A stretch of DNA of 48,205 nucleotides from Desulfobacca acetoxidans (GCA_022736495.1 DZCR01000005.1:1-48205), one strand, 5' to 3'. Numbered from the stretch's first letter, positions 23,965 through 33,399 are shown. Translations and numbers: made by a program. The notes: generated from the letters alone by a model not told the origin.

Positions 23965-25035
23965 TTAGAATTTAAAATGCATCGACGTCCGATAGGTGTC
24001 ATACGCCCAACGGTAGTCGTCAATGTGCTGGAAGGTGAAGGGAATGTCGCATACTTCAAAGAATTTTTCCCAGCCGATGCGCTCGATCCACTCGCCCAGC
24101 CGCTCCCACTTGTTGGCGCCTTCGGCGTACTTAAGGACAATTTTGCGGATGGCGGCCACGGTCTCCGGCCACCGGGGCGGGTTGTTGGGGAGATACGGCA
24201 CCGCCAGCCGGGAGAACATGGGCGGGGTCTTGGCGTTGGACACCTTGCCGCCCACCAGCAGGGCGACGCCACCCTTCTCGGCGTCGAACAGCGGCATGGC
24301 CGGGCACATGGTGTAGCAGTTGCCGCAGTACATGCAGCGCTCTTCATTCACCACGACGCTCTTAACGGACTTGTCCGGATGCGGCCGGATGGCGCCGGTG
24401 GGACAAGAAGCGATGGTGGTGGGGATTTCGCACAGATGCCGCAGTTTTTCATGGGCGACGTGGGGCGGTGTGCGATGGATGCCCAGGATGGCGATGTCGG
24501 AGCAATGCACCGCGCCGCACATGTTAAGGCAACAGGCCAGAGAGATGCGCAGCTGGGCGGGCAGCTGATGGCTGCCAAAATAGTCAAACAAATCATCCAT
24601 GACCGCTTTCACCACGCCCGAGGCGTCGATGGCCGGCGTGTGGCAATGGATCCAACCCTGGGTGTGGACGATGTTGGTGATGGAATGGCCGGTGCCGCCC
24701 TTGGGAAGATTATACTTTTTTAACTCCGCCTTCAGGCCTTCCAGCTTCGACTTGTCGGATACCAAAAATTCAGCGTTGTGCCGGCTGGTGAAGCGCAGGT
24801 AGCCGCCACAGAATTTATCGGCAATGTCGCACAGGTCTCTTGCTTGCAGGGTGGTCATAATCCGGGGGGAAGCAATGCGCACCGAATAGATTTCAGCGCC
24901 GCTTTCCGCGACATGCTTTAAAACCCCCGGCTCCGGGATCTCGTGATATTTCCACTTGCCGTAGTTCTCTTTGATGACGGGTGGCAAGAATTTATCATAA
25001 TGGGGAGGTCCAATATCAGTAATCCGTTCAGCCAT
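23965..25035 (-). CDS. dsrB: Dissimilatory sulfite reductase beta subunit
   Basis: 356 residues. DsrB forms the alpha2-beta2 enzyme that reduces sulfite with electrons from siroheme-4Fe4S centres. Visible: [40 protein letters not shown], the siroheme/cluster segment [12 protein letters not shown], and the inserted ferredoxin domain [15 protein letters not shown]. The C-terminus, [20 protein letters not shown], is typical. The start, [19 protein letters not shown], is preceded by AGGAGG. It lies 67 bases after dsrA. With DsrC (not in this window) it yields the trisulfide product. The combination with dsrD argues for the reductive direction. Confidence 0.97.
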   Translation of the reverse strand: MAERITDIGPPHYDKFLPPVIKENYGKWKYHEIPEPGVLKHVAESGAEIYSVRIASPRIMTTLQARDLCDIADKFCGGYLRFTSRHNAEFLVSDKSKLEGLKAELKKYNLPKGGTGHSITNIVHTQGWIHCHTPAIDASGVVKAVMDDLFDYFGSHQLPAQLRISLACCLNMCGAVHCSDIAILGIHRTPPHVAHEKLRHLCEIPTTIASCPTGAIRPHPDKSVKSVVVNEERCMYCGNCYTMCPAMPLFDAEKGGVALLVGGKVSNAKTPPMFSRLAVPYLPNNPPRWPETVAAIRKIVLKYAEGANKWERLGEWIERIGWEKFFEVCDIPFTFQHIDDYRWAYDTYRTSMHFKF

Positions 25036-25102
25036 TGTCCTTTTTCCTCCTAACGTGATCGGCTTTCTGCCTTAACGATATATGTTCAGTAGATGTCTCT
25101 TG

Positions 25103-26344
25103 TTAAGCTTTGATATATTTCCGGCCCGCAGCTTCGGCCTCGAAATCGGACTGATGCCAGAAGAAGAACGGGTTGGCCCGGGGAGTCTTGACACTCTGAG
25201 GCACGGGTGGCAGTCCGACGCTTTCCAGGAAGTTCCGCATTCCCAACCGCAGGATCAATTCGCCGACGCGCTCCCGGTTCTTGCCGTTCTCTGCCCACCA
25301 TTCCATGATGTTACCGGCGAGTTCCTTCAAGTTATCAAAAGGCGGGGTCATCTCCATGAAGGGCACAATGACCCAACTCATCTGGGCCCCTTCCAGGATG
25401 GGAGCATGGGAACCAAGCAGGATAGTGGCGCCGCCCTCGGTGCCGGGGCGCAGGGCTTGGGGCATCAGGTTGATGCAGTGCATGCAGTGGTTGCAGTTTT
25501 TATTATCGATTTTTAGGGTTTTGCCGTCATAGCTCATGCAGTAGGTGGGGCAAAGGTCAACAACATCGGCTTTGACATCCAGTTTGGCGTAAGGGGAGCC
25601 GCCGCCCCGGGGTTTCAATTCTCCGTCGGCATAGGCTTTCACTGCGGCCTGGTCGATGCGGATGTCGTCCTTCCAGACGCCGATGATGGACATGTCCGCC
25701 CGGGCTTGGGCAGCTACGCAATCATTGGGGCAGCCGGAGAATTTAAACTTGAATTTATAGGGGAAGGCCGGCCGATGCAGCTCGAATTGATACTCCTGGG
25801 TGATGTCGTAACAGGCTTCCATGGGGTCATAACAAGACCATTCGCAGCGGGCCAGGCCCACGCAGCAGGAGGGGCTGCGCATGGCTGAGCCGGAGCCGCC
25901 GATGTCCCAACCCTTCTGGGCCAACTCTTGAAAGCAGGGCTCCAACTCATCGGTGCGGGTGCCCAGAAAGACGATATCGCCAGTAGCTCCGTGCATATTC
26001 AAGACGCCGCTGCCGTACTTGTCCCAAATGTCGCAAAGCTCCCGCAGGGCCTTGGTGGTATAAAACCAACCGGAGGTCTGGTTGATCCGCATGGTGTGGA
26101 AGTGCTCCAGCCCAGGAAAATCATTGGGCAGGTCGGAATACCGGCCGATGATGCCGGAGCCGTATCCCAGCACGCCCACGATGCCGCCGTGCTTCCAGTG
26201 GGTGATTTTCTCTTTATAAGACCGTTCCAACTGTCCCAACAGGTCGTCGACCTGGGGCTTTGTGGCGGCCAGCCGCTTCAGGTCTTTAACGAAGCTGGGA
26301 TATGGACCTGATACCAGTTGATCCAACAACGGGGTTTTGTGCAT
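25103..26344 (-). CDS. dsrA: Dissimilatory sulfite reductase alpha subunit
   Basis: 413 residues from the ATG at 26344, which has GGAGGAG 6 bases upstream; five codons further 5' are in frame but lack a site. Landmarks: KHGGIVGVLGYGSGIIGRYSD, HTMRINQTSGWFYTTKALRELCDIWDKYGSGVLNMHGATGD (with the sulfite-binding Arg/Lys region), the cysteine cluster CEWSCYDPMEACYD, FSGCPNDCVAAQARAD, and the ferredoxin-domain cysteines CPTYC and CNHCMHC. It is the first gene of dsrABDN. The enzyme works in the cytoplasm at the end of sulfate respiration. Length and motif order are normal. Confidence 0.97.
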   Translation of the reverse strand: MHKTPLLDQLVSGPYPSFVKDLKRLAATKPQVDDLLGQLERSYKEKITHWKHGGIVGVLGYGSGIIGRYSDLPNDFPGLEHFHTMRINQTSGWFYTTKALRELCDIWDKYGSGVLNMHGATGDIVFLGTRTDELEPCFQELAQKGWDIGGSGSAMRSPSCCVGLARCEWSCYDPMEACYDITQEYQFELHRPAFPYKFKFKFSGCPNDCVAAQARADMSIIGVWKDDIRIDQAAVKAYADGELKPRGGGSPYAKLDVKADVVDLCPTYCMSYDGKTLKIDNKNCNHCMHCINLMPQALRPGTEGGATILLGSHAPILEGAQMSWVIVPFMEMTPPFDNLKELAGNIMEWWAENGKNRERVGELILRLGMRNFLESVGLPPVPQSVKTPRANPFFFWHQSDFEAEAAGRKYIKA

Positions 26345-26412
26345 GAAACTCTCCTCCATCGATTAAATGGTCCCCAAGGGGCTTATCCTTTTTTTCACAA
26401 AATCATTTCTAT

Positions 26413-26439
26413 CTCATAATATCGCAAGGCATTTGTCAA
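26413..26439 (-). promoter_or_regulatory. Possible dsr operon promoter
   Basis: On the minus strand a perfect -35 TTGACA (26439-26434) is followed after 15 bases by TATGAG (26418-26413). The spacing is short and the -10 weak. It lies about 70-95 bases before the dsrA start; the leader between contains CCCCTTGGGG. The neighbouring M16 gene ends just upstream, so a promoter is expected here. Confidence 0.35.
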
Positions 26440-26455
26440 CTAAAAAATTTGTAGC

Positions 26456-27769
26456 CTAAATTCCGGCAAGGATTTTCAGCGGCCCCAAATCTCCCAAAGC
26501 CTTGGCGCAGCTTGCCGCGGGACCCATCACCAGGGTCACCAACTGGTCGGGCTGGAGATGGTCCCGGGCCGCGGCGGCCGCGGATTTCAGGTCGACGTTG
26601 CGGATTTTTTCACAATAGTTCTTTAAATAATCCATCCCCAAGTCGTAGAGGTCCATGGAGAGCACCTGGCGGGCGAGTCCCCGGGACGTTTCCAGTCCTA
26701 AAGGAAAATGGCCCACGTAGTAGCTTTGGGCTTCCGCCAGTTCCTGATCCATGACGCCGTTTTGGTGAACTTCGGTGATCACCGACCGGATTTCGGCCAC
26801 CACTTGGGCGGTATTCTCCGCCGGCGTGAAGGTGGAGACGATAAAGGGACCCGGGGCCCGGCGGTAGGAAAAACTGCTGCGGATGCCGTAGGTGAAGCCC
26901 AGATCGGAGCGGATGCGGGCCATGAGGCGGGAAGAAAAACCACCTTCGCCCAGGATGTAATTCACCAGCTTCAGGGGAAAGTAATCGGCATGAGCGCGGG
27001 GCAGGCCCAGGTGACCCACCCGAATTTCACTCTGAGTCAGATCGGGCCGGTCCAGGAGATAGATGCCCGGGGCACAAAGATTCGCAGGCGCTGCGGTATA
27101 GGGCGGGCTGGCCGGACCACCGCCGGCCCAGGGACCCCAGATTCGGGCGGCCTCCTCCCTGACCCGGTCGAAGGCCGCCATGCCCACCACCACCAGGGTG
27201 GCCGTGGCCGGGGTAAACTCCCGGCGGTAGAAGTCTTTGAGATCGGCCAGTCCGAGATTATCTATGCGGTTCAGCTCGCCCGGCACCGCGTGGCCGAAAG
27301 GCGAATCGCCGAAAAACAGGCGCAGATAGCGGAGATTGGCCATTTCCCGGGGATCATCCTGTTGGTGCACCAGTTCGGCCCGGCGCCGTTCCAGCAACAG
27401 GGGAAATTCGTCTTCGGGGAAGCCGGGGGTCTGAACCACTTCGGCCAGGGTGGCCATCAAGTCGGAAAAATCCTCGGCCAGCCCTTCCAGATTCACCAAG
27501 GTCGCGTCCCAGCCGCTTTTGGCGTTCAGAGCCGCGCCCCGGGATTCGATGTCCTCGGCTAATTGTAATTGGGAGCGCCGGTCGGTGCCCAGGGTGAGCA
27601 ACTCGGCGGCCCAATCGGCTACGCCGGGTTTGTCCGGGGGATCGGTTTCCGCACCCCGCTTGGCCATGAAGGTCAGGCTCAGCCAAGGGATCCGGTCGTA
27701 TTCCACGCCTAACAGCGTCATACCCCCGGGGAGGGTGGCGTGGTGAATCTCAGGAAGATTGTAGGCCAT
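26456..27769 (-). CDS. M16 family peptidase-like protein, non-catalytic subunit
   Basis: 437 residues from the ATG at 27769 (GGAG five to six bases upstream); a longer frame begins in the preceding spacer. The M16 fold is recognisable (LPGGMTLLGVEYDRIPWLSLTFMAKRGAETDPPDKPGVADWAAELLTLGT; later YYVGHFPLGLETSRGLARQVLSMDLYDLG), but where active enzymes have HxxEH it reads WAAELL, so zinc cannot be bound. Such inactive partners pair with an active subunit, here the gene just upstream. Together they probably form a clamp-like peptidase; substrate unknown. No signal peptide is evident. Confidence 0.85.
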   Translation of the reverse strand: MAYNLPEIHHATLPGGMTLLGVEYDRIPWLSLTFMAKRGAETDPPDKPGVADWAAELLTLGTDRRSQLQLAEDIESRGAALNAKSGWDATLVNLEGLAEDFSDLMATLAEVVQTPGFPEDEFPLLLERRRAELVHQQDDPREMANLRYLRLFFGDSPFGHAVPGELNRIDNLGLADLKDFYRREFTPATATLVVVGMAAFDRVREEAARIWGPWAGGGPASPPYTAAPANLCAPGIYLLDRPDLTQSEIRVGHLGLPRAHADYFPLKLVNYILGEGGFSSRLMARIRSDLGFTYGIRSSFSYRRAPGPFIVSTFTPAENTAQVVAEIRSVITEVHQNGVMDQELAEAQSYYVGHFPLGLETSRGLARQVLSMDLYDLGMDYLKNYCEKIRNVDLKSAAAAARDHLQPDQLVTLVMGPAASCAKALGDLGPLKILAGI

Positions 27770-27859
27770 ATATGCTCCAATTTTCTTTTTCAGGTTTCGG
27801 TTATAGGGCTGCCCCTGGCCGCCGGACTTGGCCTGCACGACTCATTCTTTGGGCTGCGC

Positions 27860-29188
27860 TCACTCCAAGGCTCCCAGGGCCTCGCTTTCCTCCGGGGTGA
27901 CGGGCTGGAGCACCACCACGGTGCGATTGTCTTCCCGGAGGTAAGTCCGGGCCACCCGGAGAATGTCTTCCGCGGTGACCGCTTCCAGGGAGCTGAGAAT
28001 CTGGTTGGCCAGATTGGCGTTCCCGGTCTTCAGGTGGAACAGGCCGACCAAAAGACCCCGGAAAAAGTTGTGGGCCAGAGAGCGGACGGCCTGGGAGCGC
28101 ACCAGTTTCTTGGCCCGGGCCAGTTCCGCCGGGGAGACGCCGTCCTCCCGGAGCCGGTCCAGGGCGGCCCAGAGTTCCTGCTCCAACTCCGGCAAAGGCC
28201 GCCCCGGAGTCGCCACTGCGGTAACCACCAGCAGGTCCGGGTCCTGGGCCGAAAAGGGCAGGGGGGCCAGTTCCACCTCCAGGGCAATGGCCTTGCCCAC
28301 CCGCACGAACTCCTGGTGGAACCGGGACGCCTTGCCGCCCGACAGGATGATGGCCAACAGGTTTAAGGGGTAGAGATCAGGGTGGTCGATGCCCACGATA
28401 TGGAACCCGGCGAGCAGGGCTTCCACCTGGGAGACCTTTTTGACGATGGCCCGGCGCTCCCCCCTCTGGGGTGGTTCCACGACTTGCGGCTCCGGGGCCG
28501 CATGAGGGGCGGGAATCTGGCCGAAGTATTTTTCCACCAGGTCCCGGGCAACCAAAGGCTCCACGTTTCCGGCGATGACTATGGTGATCTTGCCCGGGTG
28601 GTAATGGCTGCGGTAGTAGGCCAGGCAATCCTCCAGGGTCATGCGGTGCAGGTCCTGGTTCCAGCCCACCACCGGCCAGTTATAGGGGTGCTGGGTATAG
28701 GCCGTGGCGCACAACTGCTCTTCCACCAGCCCGAAGGGGCTATCCACCGAGCGCAGCTTCCGTTCGCTGATGACCACCTGGCGCTCCGGTTGGAAGGTGT
28801 CGTCGTCCAGTTTCAGGTGCAGCAGACGGTCGGCTTCCAGTTCCAGGCCCAATTCCAGGTGCTCCGCGGGCAGATTTTCAAAATACGAGGTGTGATCCCG
28901 GGTGGTGAAGGCGTTGATCTCGCCGCCCTTGGCCTGGAGGATCCGGGAGAACTCCTCGGGCCCCCGGGTTTCGGTGCCCCGGAACATCAGGTGCTCGAAG
29001 AGGTGGGAAATGCCGGTGATGCCCGGAAGCTCGTATCGGGAGCCCACCTTATAGTGAATTTGCAGGGAGACGATGGGCAGACGGTGATCGGGAAGCACAA
29101 ACAGGGTGAGGCCGTTGGCCAGGGTGAAGCGCTCCATGGTGATCTCGGGCTGCCAGGCCGCGGGATCGAACTTCCGGGATGGGGTCAT
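27860..29188 (-). CDS. M16 family zinc peptidase, catalytic subunit
   Basis: 442 residues. The inverted zinc motif is intact: GISHLFEHLMFRGT gives HxxEH, with the distal glutamate in the following LELGLELEADRLLHLKLDD helix. The later R/Y-type substrate clamp is seen near the second domain (SGGKASRFHQEFVRVGKAIALEVE). It probably degrades small peptides together with the inactive partner encoded 90 bases downstream. There is no clear signal peptide, so the location is uncertain. GGAGGATTATTC precedes the ATG at 29188. It is co-oriented with, and probably co-transcribed with, its partner. Confidence 0.9.
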   Translation of the reverse strand: MTPSRKFDPAAWQPEITMERFTLANGLTLFVLPDHRLPIVSLQIHYKVGSRYELPGITGISHLFEHLMFRGTETRGPEEFSRILQAKGGEINAFTTRDHTSYFENLPAEHLELGLELEADRLLHLKLDDDTFQPERQVVISERKLRSVDSPFGLVEEQLCATAYTQHPYNWPVVGWNQDLHRMTLEDCLAYYRSHYHPGKITIVIAGNVEPLVARDLVEKYFGQIPAPHAAPEPQVVEPPQRGERRAIVKKVSQVEALLAGFHIVGIDHPDLYPLNLLAIILSGGKASRFHQEFVRVGKAIALEVELAPLPFSAQDPDLLVVTAVATPGRPLPELEQELWAALDRLREDGVSPAELARAKKLVRSQAVRSLAHNFFRGLLVGLFHLKTGNANLANQILSSLEAVTAEDILRVARTYLREDNRTVVVLQPVTPEESEALGALE

Positions 29189-29247
29189 GAATAATCCTCC
29201 GGCTAGATTGCAATGCCCATCAGGGGCGTGAATATATTATATGAGTT

Positions 29248-29351
29248 TAGGGGGAAAAGACGAAAAGGGGAAAGGGGGGAAAATACAAAAAGACTGTGAA
29301 ATCTTGTCCTAATCCCTTTGCTCCTCTGTGCCTTTCCCCCTTTTCCCCCTA
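29248..29351. repeat. Purine-rich tract with 12-bp inverted repeat
   Basis: TAGGGGGAAAAG (29248-29259) is exactly complementary to CTTTTCCCCCTA (29340-29351); the right arm overlaps the stop codon of the binding-protein gene. Between them are more GGGGAAA runs. Similar purine tracts occur at 12065-12084 and 33400-33431, all at gene ends or spacers. It may serve as a terminator arm or mark a repeat family. Confidence 0.45.
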
Positions 29352-30314
29352 TTTTATCACCGGCGGATACCCGCTCCATTTGCGGAGCAAGGTTTCATCC
29401 GTTTCCACCTTCAGGGGGATATTTTCTGTAATGGGAATGGATTTGGGCGGCTCCCCCGCCAGGACCCGGTGGGCCAGGTCGCCGATATCTTCTCCCAGCC
29501 GGTGGTAATCCACGGCTACCCACAACGCCGCGCCCTGGTGCGATCCTTCGGGGAGGCTGCTCACCACCCGCACTTTCATTTCCCGTCCCCACGCCAAGAC
29601 CAGGGGGGCGTAGCGCGCCGCACTGCCCGTCGGCGGCAGATAGATGAGCCGCGCCCCCCGCTTGATCAGGCGTTCCAACCCGGGGCGGTCGGTGGCGGCT
29701 GTGGCGCTGGTTTCCATCAGGGGTTCCACCCCGAAGCGCGGCGCCGCAACGACAAAGCGCTGGGCGAGGTCCGCGGCCACTCCGTCGGTGGGGTCAAAGA
29801 GGAGTCCCCAAGGGACCGGGCCGAAGAGGGTGGCGCCGTGCTGCAAGGCCGCGTCCAGGGGGGCCGGGGTAGCGATGCCGGTGATGTTCTCCTGGTGAAT
29901 ATCGGGATGAGCCGGCTCATACGCGGCTCCGGTAAAATACGGATTGGCCACCAGCCCGAAGACCACCGGAACTTTTTTCACCACCGGGGCCGCCAGCAGG
30001 AGCGCCGGGGTGCCCAGCACTATCAGAAGCCGCGGTTGACGCGCCCGCAGACGGCGCAGGGTCTCTTTCCCAATGGGGCCGAACTCCGGAACATAGACCA
30101 CTTCTCCTGACCCCGCCCCCAGCCTGGCCTGCACCCCGGCCACCGCCTGGCGCATCCTGGGCGAATCCGGGGACCCGAAGATAATGACGGGGCCGGAGAC
30201 GCGTCCACAACCGCCCATGGCCAGCGCCAGAATCGCAAAAAGGATGACGGAGAGTGTCCGGGTTTTGGTTTCCGGTTTTCGGTTAACGGGTTCAGGTATG
30301 TGAGGGATCCCCAT
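29349..30314 (-). CDS. ABC transporter substrate-binding lipoprotein (ABC_sub_bind/TrpX-like family)
   Basis: About 321 residues from the ATG at 30314. A membrane-anchoring signal follows a 20-residue hydrophilic start: LSVILFAILALAMGGCGR, with a lipobox-like cysteine. The first 15 or so residues look like translated repeat sequence, so the true start may lie nearer the hydrophobic segment. The body matches the ABC_sub_bind family (PF04392): VPEFGPIGKETLRRLRARQPRLLIVLGTPALLLA, KVPVVFGLVANPYFTG, NITGIATPAPLDAAL and GVAVDYHRLGEDI-type end. No permease or ATPase gene adjoins it, so it may be an orphan sensor or use a distant transporter. Ligand unknown (family ligands include aromatic amino acids). 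Confidence 0.75.
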   Translation of the reverse strand: MGIPHIPEPVNRKPETKTRTLSVILFAILALAMGGCGRVSGPVIIFGSPDSPRMRQAVAGVQARLGAGSGEVVYVPEFGPIGKETLRRLRARQPRLLIVLGTPALLLAAPVVKKVPVVFGLVANPYFTGAAYEPAHPDIHQENITGIATPAPLDAALQHGATLFGPVPWGLLFDPTDGVAADLAQRFVVAAPRFGVEPLMETSATAATDRPGLERLIKRGARLIYLPPTGSAARYAPLVLAWGREMKVRVVSSLPEGSHQGAALWVAVDYHRLGEDIGDLAHRVLAGEPPKSIPITENIPLKVETDETLLRKWSGYPPVIK

Positions 30315-30416
30315 GGCTTGATGGAATAGTTGCAAAATCAGCTGATCAAGAGCTCAAATCCCCATCTGCCTTCCCAGCGAAAGTGACCTTCTCTTTCATT
30401 TGAAAACTAAAGACCC

Positions 30417-31145
30417 TTAATGAATGATCTTACCGATGCGGTTCCACCGTACCTGAAAGTCATGGGTATCCCATTGGAGATGATAGATGAGACCTTTAAA
30501 CCCGCCGGCAAAGGCTTGGAAAAAGGGCTCGCCTGGGGGTCCCTTCCAGGAAAAATAAATGATTTGGGCCTTGCCCCGGAGGTTATCCATGGGCACGAAC
30601 CCCCAAAAACGGCTGTCATAGCTGTGATCCCGGTTGTCTCCCATGCAGAAATACGAGTGGGCCGGCACCACCACCGGGCCCAGGTTATCCCGGGCCGATT
30701 CGGTGGGGCCTTGCGGCGCCGGCATAATGATCGGATCGTCGTAAACCGCCTCAGGGGTCTCATACAACTTGCCGTTGATATAGACTTTCTTGTTGGTGAT
30801 CTGGATGCGGTCGCCGGGCAGGCCGATAACCCGTTTGATGTAGTCCTTGGTGGGGTCCTGGGGAAAGATGAAGACCACCACATCCCCGCGCTGAGGGGTG
30901 CCGATGGGAATCAAGACCTTATTGGTGAACGGGTTGCGGATGCCGTAACTGAATTTGCTCACCAGGAGATAGTCGCCGATGAGCAAGGTCGGCTCCATGG
31001 AACCGGAAGGAATGGAAAAGGCCTGAACGAGAAAGGCCCGGAGTATCAAGGCCAGAATGATGGCGATAATCAGGGATTCCCCGTATTCCCGCCAGAAAGG
31101 CTTTTTTTGCGAACGGGGTTGAACCCCCATGTCTTGATGTTTCAT
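30417..31145 (-). CDS. lepB: Signal peptidase I
   Basis: 242 residues from the ATG at 31145. One N-terminal membrane segment (SLIIAIILALILRAFLVQAF) is followed by the catalytic serine in IPSGSMEPTLLIGDYLLV and the general-base lysine in DYIKRVIGLPGDRIQI. The box GDNRDHSYDSRFWGFVP is the conserved family element near the C-terminus. The enzyme cleaves signal peptides on the outer face of the inner membrane. The C-terminus is extended by about 45 residues after FVPMDNLRGKAQIIYFSW. It follows the rubredoxin gene by about 60 bases on the same strand. Confidence 0.95.
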   Translation of the reverse strand: MKHQDMGVQPRSQKKPFWREYGESLIIAIILALILRAFLVQAFSIPSGSMEPTLLIGDYLLVSKFSYGIRNPFTNKVLIPIGTPQRGDVVVFIFPQDPTKDYIKRVIGLPGDRIQITNKKVYINGKLYETPEAVYDDPIIMPAPQGPTESARDNLGPVVVPAHSYFCMGDNRDHSYDSRFWGFVPMDNLRGKAQIIYFSWKGPPGEPFFQAFAGGFKGLIYHLQWDTHDFQVRWNRIGKIIH

Positions 31146-31206
31146 GGATATCATCAGTGAGGATTTTCAGGAGCGCCGGGAGGCGCTCCATCTCAAGGCC
31201 GTGGTT

Positions 31207-31368
31207 TTAAGCCACCGGGCTAAATTGGTCTTGGGCGGCTCCGCAAATGGGGCAGACCCATTCCGGCGGCAGTTTATCAAACGGGGTGTTAGGGGGGACG
31301 TTATTGTCCGGGTCTCCCTGGGCAGGATCATAGATATAGCCGCAAACTTGACATTGATATTGTTTCAT
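31207..31368 (-). CDS. Rubredoxin
   Basis: A 53-residue protein missed by length-based gene calling. It starts [15 protein letters not shown] and contains both CxxCG knuckles: CQVCGY near the start and CPICGA near the end, with the typical acidic middle ([24 protein letters not shown]). These four cysteines bind one iron. Rubredoxins carry single electrons, commonly to oxygen- or peroxide-detoxifying enzymes in anaerobes. AAGGAGG lies 5 bases before the ATG, an excellent site. It stands between the HAD phosphatase (ending 15 bases before its start) and lepB, all on the minus strand. Confidence 0.95.
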   Translation of the reverse strand: MKQYQCQVCGYIYDPAQGDPDNNVPPNTPFDKLPPEWVCPICGAAQDQFSPVA

Positions 31369-31383
31369 GGCTTCCTCCTTGTC

Positions 31384-32046
31384 TCAATGATTTTGGCCGC
31401 GGGCCAGAACCCGAATCAGGTCGGCACCGTCGGCGAAAGAGTCCAAATAATAGTCCGCAGTCAACCTGCGGTTGCGATAGGCCACAAACGGCACTCCGGC
31501 ATTGGCGGCAAAGTGTTCATCCACCTGGGAATCCCCGATATAAATGGCTTCTTTGGGCTCAAGGCCGAAGTGCTCCAGGATGCGGACGAAGGATTCCGGG
31601 TCGGGCTTGGGGCGGCTGACGTCTTGGGCGCTCACGACCAGGTCGAAGTCGTCGGCCAAGCGGTGATAATTAAGGACAGCACCGGTGGTGGTGGTGCGGT
31701 TGGTGGCCAAAGCGGTGTAGCGCTCGGGGCGCAAGAACCGCAGGAACTCCCGGAGATAGGGCTCCTCCACCATCATGGCGATAAAGGGGCCGTAGTCGAA
31801 ATTGCGGGCAAAGTCACCAACAGCCGCCAGGTCCGGATGGTCCTGGAAGATGTACTCCAGGGATTCCCAGACGGTGTGGCTGTGGATATAGTCCATGGCC
31901 TCGGGGTTCAGAGGAGGACGGCCGAAGTGCTTGAGGATGCCGTTATAGAAGGCGATGTTGGCTGGAAGAGAATCGAACAAGACTCCATCGCAATCAAAGG
32001 CTACTAGTCTGACCAAGTTGTGGATACGCTCCTGTTTACCCGGCAA
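31384..32046 (-). CDS. HAD-superfamily phosphatase, phosphoglycolate phosphatase-like
   Basis: 220 residues. Motif I is FDCDGVLFDSLPANIAFYN, motif II ALATNRT, motif III lysine in SRPKPDPESFVRILEHFGL and motif IV IYIGDSQVDEHFAANAGVPFVAYRNR. The helical cap lies between motifs I and II (about residues 30-85). This is the Gph/PGP subgroup that removes phosphate from phosphoglycolate or similar small molecules; the substrate cannot be fixed from sequence. It is divergent from the aminopeptidase gene and upstream of rubredoxin. Confidence 0.88.
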   Translation of the reverse strand: MPGKQERIHNLVRLVAFDCDGVLFDSLPANIAFYNGILKHFGRPPLNPEAMDYIHSHTVWESLEYIFQDHPDLAAVGDFARNFDYGPFIAMMVEEPYLREFLRFLRPERYTALATNRTTTTGAVLNYHRLADDFDLVVSAQDVSRPKPDPESFVRILEHFGLEPKEAIYIGDSQVDEHFAANAGVPFVAYRNRRLTADYYLDSFADGADLIRVLARGQNH

Positions 32047-32166
32047 TCAGATCATGGGCTTGGCATCAGCCAAAACACCCAATCCGGGAGCCAATTCTTA
32101 AATAAAATATAATATCAGATTTTTAACAGCTTAAAAAGAAAAAAGGATTCAGGGAGGTCAGAGGCG

Positions 32167-33387
32167 ATGCGCAACCTCTCATCATTAAGGCAAACGTTTA
32201 TCCCTGGGCGCCATGCCACCGCGCCAGGGATGTTTCCCCTTGATTTTCCGGCCCGATTCACCCAGAATCACCGCATGACTGTTATGAATGATACTATAAA
32301 CCTAACCCTGGCGGCCGTCCGGGAGCTTTTGCCCGCCCATGAGGTTGACGCCCTGCTCGTGTCCGGCCCCGAGAACCGCCGTTATGTGAGCGGCTTTACC
32401 GCTGATGATCCCGCCTGGGGCCTGCTCCTCATTACCGCCCATGCGGCAGTGCTCCTGACCGATTTCCGCTACCAGATCTGGGCCCAGCAGGAAGTCCAGG
32501 ATTTTGAGGTGCTCATTTATCAGGTCGATCTGGCGGAAACCCTGGCGGAGCGCCTCAAAGACCTCAAGGTGCGGCATCTGGGTTTTGAAGCCGCGCACGT
32601 CACCTACTGGCATTACCAGCATCTGACCAGGAAAGTGGCCGACGCGGGGCTCACGGTAACCTGGCAGCCCCTGGAAGGGTTAGTGGAAGGCCTCAGGCAG
32701 CGGAAGACTGCGGCCGAGCTGGCCGTCATGCGGCGGGCCCTGAGGTTGACCGAAACTGTCATGCGCCAGGTGGCCGGGGAACTGGCTCCAGGCCTCACCG
32801 AGCGCCAGGTGGCCTGGGAGATCGAGAAGCGCCTGCGGGAAGGCGGGGCCCAGGGCCTGGCTTTTTCGCCCATCGTGGCCGCCGGGCTTAACAGCGCCCG
32901 GCCCCATCACCAGCCCGGGGATTATGTCATCCAGGCCGGGGAGCCCATCATCATCGACATGGGGGCCCGGGTGGACGGCTACTGCGCCGACATGACCCGC
33001 ACCTTTATACTGGGGCCTGCGGACGAGCAGTTTCAGAAAATCTACACCCTGGTGCGCCGGGCCCAGGCCAAAGCGGAGGGCGAACTCAAGGCCGGTATGG
33101 ACAGTGTGGCGGGGGACGCCCTGGCTCGGAAGGTGATTGCCGCAGGGGGCTACGGCGAGGCCTTCGGCCATTCTCTGGGCCACGGCGTGGGACTGGCGGT
33201 GCATGAATCTCCCCGTTTAAGCCCCTCCGAGGCCAAGCGAGTGGCGCTGCCGGACGGCTGCGTGGTCACGGTGGAGCCGGGCATCTACCTCAGCGGCTGG
33301 GGCGGCGTCCGCCTGGAGGACATGGTGCGGCTCACTCCCGAGGGGGCCGAGGTGTTGAATGAACCCGGATATTTTTATGAGTGGTGA
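32167..33387 (+). CDS. M24 family aminopeptidase (Xaa-Pro type)
   Basis: Up to 406 residues. The C-terminal pita-bread domain has all five metal ligands: DMGARVDGYCADMTRTF (two Asp), GHSLGHGVGLAVHE (His), VVTVEPGIY (Glu) and GVRLEDMVRLT (Glu). The N-terminal creatinase-like domain begins near residue 40 (VRELLPAHEVDALLVSGPENRRYVSGF). The enzyme removes N-terminal residues before proline. GGGAGGT lies 9 bases before the ATG at 32167, which supports the long start; the family would favour the ATG at 32275 or 32284, which lack a site. A TATAAT lies in the spacer near 32107. It is divergent from the HAD gene. Confidence 0.92.
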   Translation: MRNLSSLRQTFIPGRHATAPGMFPLDFPARFTQNHRMTVMNDTINLTLAAVRELLPAHEVDALLVSGPENRRYVSGFTADDPAWGLLLITAHAAVLLTDFRYQIWAQQEVQDFEVLIYQVDLAETLAERLKDLKVRHLGFEAAHVTYWHYQHLTRKVADAGLTVTWQPLEGLVEGLRQRKTAAELAVMRRALRLTETVMRQVAGELAPGLTERQVAWEIEKRLREGGAQGLAFSPIVAAGLNSARPHHQPGDYVIQAGEPIIIDMGARVDGYCADMTRTFILGPADEQFQKIYTLVRRAQAKAEGELKAGMDSVAGDALARKVIAAGGYGEAFGHSLGHGVGLAVHESPRLSPSEAKRVALPDGCVVTVEPGIYLSGWGGVRLEDMVRLTPEGAEVLNEPGYFYEW

Positions 33388-33399
33388 TTAAAAAAGAAG

